This document shows positions 49,438-60,054 of a DNA stretch of 64,000 bases, one piece after another. The position numbers and the translations under genes were made by a program. The notes below the pieces were generated by a model. That model was not told the origin of the DNA and did not search any database. It saw only the letters and a program-made list of their open reading frames with translations. This DNA comes from Rotaria sordida. Its lineage: Eukaryota; Rotifera; Eurotatoria; Philodinida; Philodinidae. The DNA lies in the NCBI GenBank assembly GCA_905250125.1, contig CAJNOL010000410.1, forward strand, positions 79,840 through 143,839, in the 5' to 3' direction. Position 1 is the stretch's first letter. Each line of letters opens with the position of its first letter.

Positions 49438-50767
49438 TATAATTAATCTGTATATCGTAAAAAGAAAAAACAACGCTCGAAATCAACAAAACAACCGATA
49501 TTTCAAAAAAAAAAAAAAGAAAGAAAAAAAATCAATTGAATATAAAGAGTTGATGGCGCTGAGTTTTAATTTAGACTGTAACTACAATAGTTTAATAGTC
49601 ATTACAATAGACGTCAAAAGTTTCACATCACTTTTTTGTTTTAAGCCGTGTATTTAAACTATACAACATTAATTTAATTTGACTACATGCATGTATAGTA
49701 GCAGGCGAGTACTATATCCATACACCTGTTTACTATGATAAAGAAAACAAACTTCAGTACTAAGAAAAAAGGATAGGACAAAAGAGACAAAATGATATTT
49801 TTGTTATAAAGAATCCTGGCGGATCTGTTGATCTATTCAGAATTGAGAAATCACATATACCATGTTGTAGAACAAGTCTAGACGCGTCGAATGATATATA
49901 GTAAATGGTATTTTCATAAGATTTTGAAGAAACTAGAGTCAATTTACTGATAAATGACTATGCATCCACAGCATGATCAATTGTTGATCATTGTAATCCT
50001 TGATATTAGTCGAAAGTGTTTGTAAAAAAATTTCTTATTTACAGTTTTCTATAGCTTTTAACGGGCTACAAGGTCATATACTTAACATCAGCAATAGGGA
50101 AAAATACGATTTTTTGATGATTTACCATCATTATTCGCTAATAATGACTCTTAGTATATTCAATAGTGTCAACCATAACAGATGTGATCAAATATCAAAC
50201 TTTCTCAGAAATCGCCTGTGATGTAGTTAGCACTGCAAAAAAAAACACTGTTTAAAAGTTGGAGTGCTAGTACGATTGAAAGGAAGTCTCGCATCCACAC
50301 TCACACTCGCGGCTTCCGCCACAACTGGTAAACAATGATTGAGTACGTTTACATGGTAATTGAGAACAGCAGAAGTCCAACTCCTTTCCCAGAGTTCCTC
50401 AATAATGGAAAAAAAATACTGAATAGGATTCAGAACACAGCTTAGATTATTCTAAAATGTTCTAAAGCCTTTCTCGAAGTTGGAATACATTAGTGAATAT
50501 TTTAAATAGTGCAGTATAATAGACTACAATATGATGTAAAACTCTCAAGAAAAATCAGCTATTTTTATTTCGTTAGAATCACATGGTGTATTTTTAAAGA
50601 AAAAGAAATTATTTTGAAGATTCAATTGATCTTGCCAATAAATTGATTGAGAAAGTTATTCCTTAACAAAATTTTTTGAAAATTACTTTAATTTTATCAA
50701 TAAATTGTTCGATAAAATGATTTAAAGAAAAAAATATTTAATGTACCGAACTTAGGTTATTATTGAA

Positions 50768-52078
50768 TTGTATTATTGTTTGACAGAGAAAGAGTTTAAA
50801 ATGTACTTCAAAAGTATACATATATGGGATATGAATCATCTATTAGAACATGATTGTACATTGAATTATGCAAGAAAATTTCGAAGAACAAAATCATACT
50901 TATTGACAAACATGTTCGTTTATTTTTGGATAAATACTCGAAATAGCTTTTAAATCAAATTATAATGTTGAACTTTATTTATTTCCACCACCACAATTTC
51001 AATATGGCTCATTTGCTTATGATACTCAATTTAATCTCGGTAAAAAATAAAACAAACTTGAATAGAATATAACAAATAATGCATTGATTTTTTTAAGAGA
51101 TAAGCAACCTAAGTGTGATCTTCATTTTGAATGTTTACATATAACTCAATCTGTCGCTGAAGAAATATTTTCATATAATCGATTTAGTGATTATCATCTT
51201 GATATAACTCATGAATCATTAATATTATCAACAAAACAATAACATTATAGCAAAGAAGATTTTGTTGATGTTCTCAGATATCGAAAATCGAAACTAGTCA
51301 TGCCGAATTTGTACAAAATCTTTATTAATCGATATCTATTCTATGAGTATGAATGTGAATGTAAATACTCTTTTCAGTCAAACCTCACACCCACATTCCA
51401 ACGATAATGGTTAAGTATTTCTGAGAACGAAAATCTTTCAAGTTCAATTTATTGCAATAATTTTCATCTAATCTTTTATTAGTCTTAAGTCTGAATCGTT
51501 TTTATATATCCAATTATCATCATGTAATTGATTTTCACTATGATCATCTAGATAATGTCCACATGTTTACTACAAAAGTGTCTACTACAATCAGTTAAAA
51601 AAGAAAATGTTTCAGAATATCATCTAAATAATTATTGAGCAGATCATGAATAGCTAATTCTTACATGTAAAGCAATGAGTTTTTCTTTAATATTAACACT
51701 TATCAAAGTTTCATCACTTATTTTAGTAAGGTTTATTAGTACATTTATTGACAACAGCTCGTCTCGAAAATAGTCTTATATCGTCAGGTTATACAATTGT
51801 TGTAAATATTGTTCGATTCATTTTTGAATCAAATTGTACAGTTCGAACAGGAGCAAGTATTTGAGATTTTAATTCTTTTTTATGAAATTCATATGAAAAC
51901 AAAGAGCAGCTGTTGGAAAAATTAATTATTAATCAAATGTTATTGTTGGTAAACGAGTAATGGTTGAACTTATACAAAAGAAAAATTTAATAATAATCGA
52001 TACTAAAATTCGACTTTCTCAAGATGCAAATATATTAATTGGAATCAAAATTACTCAAGAAAAACTACATGAATAATA
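50768..52078 (+). pseudogene. Possible decayed multi-exon gene, family not recognised
   Basis: Protein-like stretches appear in order but broken: FPPPQFQYGSFAYDTQFNLG before a GT donor at ~51040, then after TTTTTTTAAG KCDLHFECLHITQSVAEEIF and SDYHLDITHESLILSTKQ (stop), later LLTTARLENSLISSGYTIVV and IVRFIFESNCTVRTGA, and finally KRVMVELIQKKNLIIIDTK and IRLSQDANILIGIKITQEKL. Codon use is gene-like and junctions look like splice sites, yet stops and frame shifts interrupt each part. The family is unknown to me. Confidence 0.35.
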
Positions 52079-53730
52079 TTTTAATTTATTTTTATGTTGA
52101 TATCTTCGTTTTATTTTATTCAGATAACAAAGAAATAGCTATTATTTACCATATATGACAAATGTCATTTAAAGAAACATGCTTTATTCAAAAACAAATA
52201 CTTCTCGTTACGACGACGATCGTCGAAATAAACATGTTGACATATATACGAGGTGTTAAAAATAAAATAACCTTTTCATGAAAGATACACATAAAATTTT
52301 TTACGATGCGCATCACCTTATAGCGATCACTCGAGGTTTTTTTCTTTCTCGAATTCTACATTTAAAGTCCACATTTGGTAATGCAATGGTCTTAAGAACG
52401 ACACATTGTCTGATGCTTGTTGAAATGTCATTAAAGTCATTGAGATCTCTGTATCATATAAATTTTAAGCAATTTTCAGTATGATGTTTTGCTCGCCTAA
52501 AATAAAATCTGAATATTATAAATACTCTATAGTCTTAGCAATGATTAATTATCGCTAGTACTAATGATTTGACATTGTTTTTGTTAACTAACAGACTTCT
52601 ATAGGATACTACTAATAATACCGTTTATTATGGTTATGCAAGAAAAAACGAGAGTGAAAAATATCAAAGATTTGTAGAGAAAACAGAACAAAATTTTCAA
52701 GACGTAGATAACAATGAATATTTGATATAAATATAAACGACTACAATCTCATGCATTTGTATCAATACAACAGGCAAAGCTTATATACAGAAGACGTTTA
52801 AGGTCGATATTTATCAACTTGAAACAAAATGTTTGGTGAAACATGATATAGTTTCCTAGCAATTTCACAATATGAACAAATTGAATTAAGGAATGTATTT
52901 TTTTTTTCCATAATAACCAGAGCAAGATTAAATATAAATTCAACAATGACTTTCAGTAATAATAGTAAATTTTCATTATTCGATAGGTACTAAGAGTTCT
53001 TGTTATCTGTGCAATGTCAAAAACTTAATCGAAATTCAAAATACTTTGCACCTTTCTCGAACTTTGTGCTATGCTCAGATGTTGTCTAGTTTTGAGATAA
53101 GTTCAGAATATTTTGAGTGATCTTGTTTATACAGACATTTTTTTACTCCAATACAATTTGTAATTTGTGTTTCACAATCGTAGACAACTTAAATTCATTC
53201 ATTCATATAATTATTCTAATTCTAATTATGATAAATATAGACAATTCATTTAAAATAAAAAATAAAACTGTAAGCAATGCAGAATAGTATTATTATCTTG
53301 CTCTTTTATCTATGTGAAGTAAAACGAACCAAAATAAGATAATGCGAAGTACACACTTCTATTGACATTATCACATCGAAAAGAAGAAAATGAAAAAAAA
53401 GAAATAAAAGATCAGAATTAATGAGATCATAGAGTATCAAATAAAAGATTCTTCATCGATGATCAAGATTAAAAAAGATCACATTCATATAAGCTTTCTT
53501 ATTCAATTAATGTAGAACTTATTATGCAAAAGGATTTATGTAATTTATCTTGAATCTTCGAAGACAATTTTTTACTGGTTGACAATAACTAAGATTAAAA
53601 TTTCGTTTGCATTCTCAATTCTATGTTATGACATGCAAAATGTACACATTTGAAAAAGAAGATATCATCACGTGAAATGTTACGTATCATAAGAGAAAGG
53701 GCAAATAAGGGAATGAAGACTTCATATATA

Positions 53731-54109
53731 TAAAGGGTGTCCCATAATGACTGATGATGAATTGTTAATGATATTTTTCATACTTTTCTTGACGTAGAGA
53801 ACTGAAATCTTTATCACATATACATCTAATTAAGATAAATTATTTCTGATAGTTTTAGCCCTCTAGTTATGTTCAGGTCTTTATGTCAAGAAAAAGTATG
53901 AAAAATATCATTAACAATTTATCCTTAATTATTATGAAACACTCTTTTATGTATTTCACCAGTAGTTATAGCTAATGAGCTGAAACTATCAAAAATAAAA
54001 TACCTTGATTTGATATATATGTGACAAAAATTTCAGGTCTCTACGTCAAGAAAAAGTATGAAAAATATCATTAACTATTTATCATCAATTATTATGGGAC
54101 ACCCTTTAT
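53731..54109. mobile_element. Composite mariner-type MITE
   Basis: Outer ends are AAAGGGTGTCCCATAAT (53732) and ATTATGGGACACCCTTT (to 54108), flanked by TATA, as in Tc1/mariner MITEs. The arm (~70 nt, with AATGATATTTTTCATACTTT) occurs three times: once forward at the left and twice as reverse complement (about 53878-53948 and 54037-54109). The right part therefore looks like an internal duplication or nested insertion. No ORF. It ends ~80 bp before the LRAT-like gene. Confidence 0.85.
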
Positions 54110-54192
54110 ATATGTATATAAATCATCATATAGCAAAACTCAAGAATTGAAGAAAGAAAGAATATGTATATTAAAGTTTGACTTTATTCTAG

Positions 54193-55000
54193 ATGCTCTG
54201 TAACATAATTCATTCATCTGATGTTCGTCCCGGTGATCATTTATATCGATATCGATGGTTTGAAATACAACAAGGTGTTGCCGTTCAATTTCCAAAATTA
54301 TCAACCATATTTGTTATTACATATTATAAAAACACACTTACACTGGTTACTCTAAAAGAATTTAAAGGACAAAGTTGTTTAAAACGTGTGACCTATAAAC
54401 AAGACAATAATAATTATGCAAATAAACTGAAATTTAATCGCCGTCGACCATCAGAAGAAATAGTTGAAAATGCTTTTCTTCTACTCAATTGGATAAAAAT
54501 TTCACCTGATCGTGTTAAATCACTTCTTGGTAATGATCTATCTCAATTCGCTCGTAAATGCTGTACAACAGTTCATCAAGAATGGCATAATGCTTTTCAT
54601 CCAAATCCAGAACACACATCTACAAAAAAACATTTTGACACAAGTATTTCATATATATAAATATTTTAAAAGTATTTAATTAATTTAACATTATTCTAGA
54701 ACAAATATCTCGTAATAATGATTCATTCAATGCTGCACTTATGTGTGGAATTCCTTTTCGTCAAGCTTCAAAGATTGGAACTGATGAATTTTGGACTGAT
54801 AAATATGATAACAAAAATTGTTCGTCACAAACTACGAGAAACGGTATGACAAACTCTTCTTTTATTAACAAATAAAGTAATATGAGTTGGTTTTAGATGA
54901 TGAAGATCACTTGTTATTACTTCTAGAAGATACTTCAAATGAACCTATGGTGTTTTCTTCTACATTAAATGAACTTTCATCAGATGATGAATTTTTGTGA
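54193..55000 (+). CDS. LRAT-domain-like protein, catalytic residues lost
   Basis: Three exons, 54193-54643, 54700-54843 and 54897-55000, phase-consistent, give 232 residues. The first exon follows the LRAT/NlpC fold order: SDVRPGDHLYRYRWF, QGVAVQFP, TLVTLKEFKG, RRPSEEIVENAFLLL and SLLGNDLSQFARKCCT. In active LRAT/HRASLS enzymes a His follows the first Tyr block (YxHxxIY) and a Cys lies in NCExF; here these positions read FEIQQG and NDLSQF, so both are replaced. The C-terminal ~80 residues are unrelated and end in acidic, Ser- and Leu-rich text (HLLLLLEDTSNE, SSDDEFL). It is inferred to be a non-enzymatic relative. The ATG follows TTCTAG directly, so an upstream exon cannot be excluded. AATAAAATTC at 55020 is a candidate poly(A) signal. 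Confidence 0.75.
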
Positions 55001-58000
55001 TATTCAATGTTGTAAAACATAATAAAATTCAGAGCACTCTAGATTAATAAAAGAATCTTTGATGTGAAACAGTCTTCGCGAAAGAAAATTCATCGTATTC
55101 TCTGACTATTGAAAATCATAGACGGAACATTATTTATAAACAGATTTAAAAAACAGATAAAACAAATACGGACTAAAAATGGTTCATCTTATGATAGTAT
55201 CAGTCATTGAACATGAGATGGAGTAATAGTAATAGGAGTGTCATATTAGAATTAGTATTACTATTAGTTCATAATAATTCTAATGCTTCGACATTAATGT
55301 TAAAATTAAATTTAATCCTTTGGCATTATTAAGTATTGGAAATAATGAATACTAAGGCTACCCGTCACTTGACCTTGGTCATTTTAGAATCAAAAGTTTT
55401 CAAAACAGAACAAAATTATTCTTTTGTTGAAAACGTTTGAGCATGAATAGGTATTAACGGATGGGGCAAAAGTTCTGCATTTATGTTGTTTGTTATATAA
55501 CGTTGAAATGCAATATTGTACAGAATTCAAACTCTTTTGTTAGAAAGGGCAATAGATTTAAAAGAATTTGATTGGAAATATTTTTCAAAGGTCAGAAAAA
55601 TCTTAAAACAAGCAGTATCAGAAAACTTTTTCGAAACTTTTTTAAAAAACATGAGACGATAAGAGCTTTTTTCTTTCTAAAAAATTTTTGAAAAAAAACT
55701 ATATGGCGATAGTAAGTTGCTCATGGGTTACAATATGGGCACATTTATTCTCCTTAGTTCGATATCAAAAATTTTTGAACTTGTACTCCCCCAAAGCATA
55801 CCTAGCAAAAAATTTGTTTTTTTACCAAATACATTTCACTATATAGAGTCGATAGTGCTAATCACGAATATCAGTATGGTTTTGATCCAATGTCTTTTAA
55901 TAAGTTAGGATGCGAAATTTCCGATGATTTTGGTCCTCAGTGAAAACTTAAGATTTCTTGTATTTTTTGAGTCAATGTCGTTTTAATTTAGCGTTCTAAA
56001 TTTTTGAAAACTTTTCCCAAATAGGTAATCGAGTATCTTCTATCTAATGATGTAAAAATTGTAGTATCTTAATACATAAAGCAGGTTTGGGTGTGAGTAT
56101 GGATGCGAATGCAGTTATGACTGTGGTTGTAACTCTGGGTGGGGATGAGTATGGATATTCTCTTTAACCTCATTCATACCCACATCCTCGAGTATGTAGT
56201 AACTAGCAGATGTCACAACGTACGTAAAATAGGCGAATATCATTAATAGTACATATACGTAAAATGTGTGTTTTAAATTAAGGATCTAGTTACATCCGTT
56301 AGTTATTATGTAGTTATGTAGTGTTATATATTTACTATATATTACAGACCGTTTGGACTTCTTGAAGTTCTTTAGGCTATAATAAGATCAAAACTTGCCA
56401 TCGGTATAGCGAAAAATAGCCACTAGTCCATAATGCAGTTCGTTTGCTGAATTTTGCCGAAGTTTAAATTCAAGTTTTAATGTATCGTTTGATAGAACGT
56501 TTCATGATCTATCTTCAGTAGATGCACTATTGAACCCTTGTGGAGATGTTTGATTTTTAAGGCGTTTTGTAGCACAACACCGTGGTCTCCCTCAGATTCA
56601 TCAGAAAAATCAACTTTCGAATTTCGACTTGAAACTTTGCGCAAAGAAAGATCTCGATGAGACTAGTTAACTCTGAAATTTTCAAAATTCTTGGTTGCTT
56701 CTATCCTTAAATGTGAACATTTCACATTTTGTGCTATAAGCGATGTGAAAAAGAATATTTTTTTCGTATACTCGTATCTCGTGATAGAATGAACCCAAAA
56801 ATTCAAAACTTTGAGAATAAACTAGCTTCATTGAGACCTCTCTCTGGGAAAAGTTTCAAGCCGAAATTCGAAAATGGATTCTTCAGGTGAACTTGGCGGG
56901 GACCACGGTTTTTTGCTAAAAAATGCCATAAAAATGAAATATCTCGACAGAAATAAGTTATAAGTATGAACTCCTTTCAGAATGCTCATAACTCATTAGA
57001 TCCTACATGATACACATAGTCTCGGTTCAAAAGCGATTTAGCAACTGAAAATTGTTCCTGATCTTCTTTTTCTGTCCATTGTACCCTACACCCACCCTCA
57101 TGTCCACCTCCATCCCCCACAATCCACACCTCACTCACACCCACCCATAGTGCGGACCCCGTTCTTGAGAACTCGGTGTAGATATTCATTTCGGGGGATA
57201 CAAATCCTTAAATAGGTCTCTAGAAATTGGAATCACACTGTAGTTTTCTAAGCTATTATGCTAAGGAGTCAAGAAAAAGGTGTGGGTGTAAAAGGAAGAT
57301 CCAAACTCACATCTACATCCAAATCCACACTGACACCCACATACATACCATTTTTCTATCTGAAATCTTAAAGATGAGGGTGTTTGGATGAGAGTGTGCC
57401 GTGAGCAGCTATGAGATCGGCTTGTCACCTTCACCGATCCTCATTCTTCACGTAACTGCGAGTTGTCTTTGAAATTTTTTTTCACGCCATCACATATGTC
57501 GTAGTCGCTTTCTTTTCTTTTTCTTCGCTATGGCAATTTCTTTTGCCGCAGAAAAAGCGATGAGAAAATCGAACCATAGTCCCACATGACGGTAGGGCTC
57601 ACTTACTCTCCGACTACGAAACATTATCTTATTCTTCTTCATATAGCAGCACGACTATACGATGCTCAAGTTTCAAGGCATGTGTCGTCTCGTTTAAATC
57701 AGAGAATATATTTAGTTGATAAAGCTCGCTCAAAACAGAAACAAACATATAATTTGCATTGACCATCTGAGATCAAATTGCGGAGAATACTAATTCAAAA
57801 GAGTTTTATGCCGAAACGCATTTCAGAATCTTGCCAAAATGGAATTACAATCTTCATTAGAAAGTTTGTTTGCAAATAGTATTGAGAACGATTTCAACCA
57901 CGAATATTTCTTTCTCTAACAAGAGAAGGAAAATATTCCACATTCCAGTTTCTTCCAACAATGTGTGTGTGTCCGCGAGCACTCTCTAATGCCGTATTGT

Positions 58001-58069
58001 CAAATAGAATAGAGAAAAAAATTTTCACTCTTTCGATAAACAAATATACATGGCATAACTCTCCTATGA
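55001..58069. other. Intergenic with foldback and CAC-rich motif blocks
   Basis: No gene could be supported. Structures seen: a foldback at 56555-56940 and three blocks of degenerate CACCCA/TGGGTG hexamers at about 56092-56190, 57078-57150 and 57281-57400, each containing both orientations. The minus-strand ORF 56986-57189 is a translation of such a block. Confidence 0.6.
56555..56940. mobile_element. ~385-bp foldback element
   Basis: The arm 56560-56710 (ACACCGTGGTCTCC, CGAATTTCGACTTGAAAC, TCTCGATGAGACTAGTT) recurs as reverse complement at 56780-56935 (AACTAGCTTCATTGAGACC, GTTTCAAGCCGAAATTCG, GGGGACCACGGT). Spacer short, no ORF. Confidence 0.75.
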
Positions 58070-58345
58070 ATGTTGTTGCGTTATTTTATGATTCTAGTTT
58101 TCCATATGTCGCTCATCTTATTGCTCGTGTCGACGATAAGCAAGGCTTTTCCAACGAATTCTCGTATTTCTACTAACGAGTACGATTATCAAAGTGTAAT
58201 TGGTTTTGGATGTCATACGAACGCGAATTGCGATGGTCTGGTTCCTAATACAATATGTGTGAAGAACCAATGCACCTGTCTACCTGGATATATTCCGAAT
58301 GGAATTTGGAAATGTCTTCCGGTGACGCGTACGAGAGATCATTGA
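58070..58345 (+). CDS. Secreted six-cysteine (EB/EGF-like) peptide
   Basis: The 91-residue ORF starts with a clear signal peptide (hydrophobic run MILVFHMSLILLLVST, likely cleavage after SKA). The mature part carries six Cys in GCHTNANC, NTICVKNQCTC and GYIPNGIWKC; the CxxxxxC...CxxxxCxC...C layout resembles EB or EGF-like modules of secreted invertebrate proteins. It ends soon after the last Cys. Single-exon as read; an internal ATG (58088) would also give a signal peptide. The T-rich 'tgattctag' at ~58090 lies inside the frame and could be a fortuitous acceptor. Function unknown. Confidence 0.6.
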   Translation: MLLRYFMILVFHMSLILLLVSTISKAFPTNSRISTNEYDYQSVIGFGCHTNANCDGLVPNTICVKNQCTCLPGYIPNGIWKCLPVTRTRDH

Positions 58346-60054
58346 TTTCTGACTGTGCTGTATCACATTTGTTGCCAGTTGAAGAAAGAATTTTAAAAGA
58401 TTTTAGATAAATAGTTCTCTTGATGACATTTTTTTCTGTATTTAGAAAATATTAGAAAGTAATAATTGATCGAATATACAAATGACGAGACGGACGGAAC
58501 GATTGACTCAATCTTGATTGTTTTTGTTTGTTTCGGTGGAAAAAAAAATATGAATAAATGAAATATGAAAGAAACGTTATGACAAATTGGTTTCTTTCCT
58601 AAGAACAGCATTAGAATACAGAAAAAAAAGATCAACGTCCTTTAGAATGGGTCAAATCCTCCTATATCAATCTCAAATATACAGTTGAATGCCAAAATCT
58701 TTGCTCTTGTGTAGGCCACCATTTCAAAAGCATACTTTCAGAAGTTGCTGCGAAGTGAGTTGAGTTCAATATATACTCGTGTAAGCTGCTAACCGTTATA
58801 AACTATCTTGAGTTGAAGAAAAAACGCCTCAGCAACGAACCTTCACTTAAATAAATTCATCGAGAAATAGATCAATCTGCAAGTCCCAACTTTTGCTTTT
58901 CAGCAATCGATCTTTGTCGAGCTACACTTAATCAAAATCAATTATGCTTGAAAATGAAATAAATAATGCAGAGTTTCAATTCGCCGATCCCTTTCGTATC
59001 TTTATTGATATTAAACTCTTCAGGACCTTGCATTACAATATTCAAGCACAATTAAGAAAAAACAAGAAAGAGAGTAAGAAGATAAAAGAGAAAATCAAAA
59101 AACATTCCAGAAGAGTATTTCAAAAATGAATAGAATGTGGGTTGAGGCGTATGGGTGTGGATGTGGGCGTTGATGTGGCTATCGTTGTAAGTAAGAAGAA
59201 AGCCAACACTCACACCCCCACCCACAATCACAATCACAATCACAATCACAATCACATTCACATCCACACCCATAGCTACTCCCTCACTTGCACCCACACC
59301 CACACCCTAACCCAAAAAGAAGCCAAAAGTCCAAAATTATCCTTGTCATATTATTGGGAACATATCAAGCATACTGCAGCGAGACATACAAGCGCTTGCT
59401 AAGATGAATAAGCCATTTATTGTGTATTCATCTATTAGGAAAATTTAAAAAGACTAAACCGTAATGTGAGAGAGATAGTGGTTTTTAAAACGTGTTTCAC
59501 GCAGACAAACACACACACGGACAGACATTTTGGTTTTAATTTCCGATTCAAGACCCTAGCCTTTCAGTTTATAGAATACTCATTAACAATCCTCTCGCTA
59601 TATAATTCAGCACTCATTAACAATCGTGTTTCACGAAATTCATAGACGGCCAGAGATCTCCAAATTCTCAATAAGTAAGTGGTATTCATTTTTTGTATTG
59701 GTGATCCAAGCAGTCACAAATTGTCGAAAACGCGTGTAAACGCATAAAAAAAGAAAGAAGTGGTCGTTTTTTGCCCACAATTGCGGTCCCCGAATATTAG
59801 AGGAAAACGATCAGTTTTTCCTTTTTTGTGCGTTTACATCCGTTTTCGGCAGTTTTTGACTGCCTGCGAGAGTGTATCATATTCGTTGATAGAAAAGTGT
59901 TGTGATAAATTTGTGATTCATAAAAACTGTAGAACAGTGAGTGAAGCCTATTGTTACACTGGATATACAATGAGCATGAGTTATGCTCTGTACTATTCTT
60001 TCGTTTAAAATCGTTTGGCTACGCCAGTATATCTTGACTAGAACTGAATTGTTG
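58346..60054. other. Intergenic, CAC/GTG motif block
   Basis: No supported gene. Contains the hexamer block at 59138-59310 and, at the right, the 3' flank of the GPCR gene on the minus strand. Confidence 0.6.
59138..59310. repeat. GTGGGTG / CACAATC hexamer foldback block
   Basis: The left side (59138-59185) is GTGGGTTG, GGGTGTGGATGTGGGCG on the plus strand; the right side (59205-59310) is CACACCCCCACCCACAATCA followed by about six CACAAT units and CACATCCACACCC. The two sides are roughly complementary, so the block can fold back. Translation in any frame gives artefactual His/Thr or Val/Gly repeats. Confidence 0.75.

Larger units (their letters stand above)
49438..54192. other. Gene-poor region with decayed coding and a MITE
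   Basis: Starts with the head of the small membrane-protein gene. It contains a degraded gene-like stretch (50768-52078) and a composite MITE (53731-54109). A CAC-rich block at ~50290-50330 belongs with the GTGGGTG-type motif loci. Nothing else could be supported. Confidence 0.55.

Noticed and set aside
52240-52490. Mariner-like end (TATACGAGGTGTTAAAAATA) near 52248 with a 68-codon ORF after it
   Set aside because: No matching inverted end was found downstream and the ORF does not resemble a transposase.
59052-59402. ORFs with His-Asn and Val-Ile repeats on both strands
   Set aside because: Artefacts of the CACAAT/GTGGGT repeat block.
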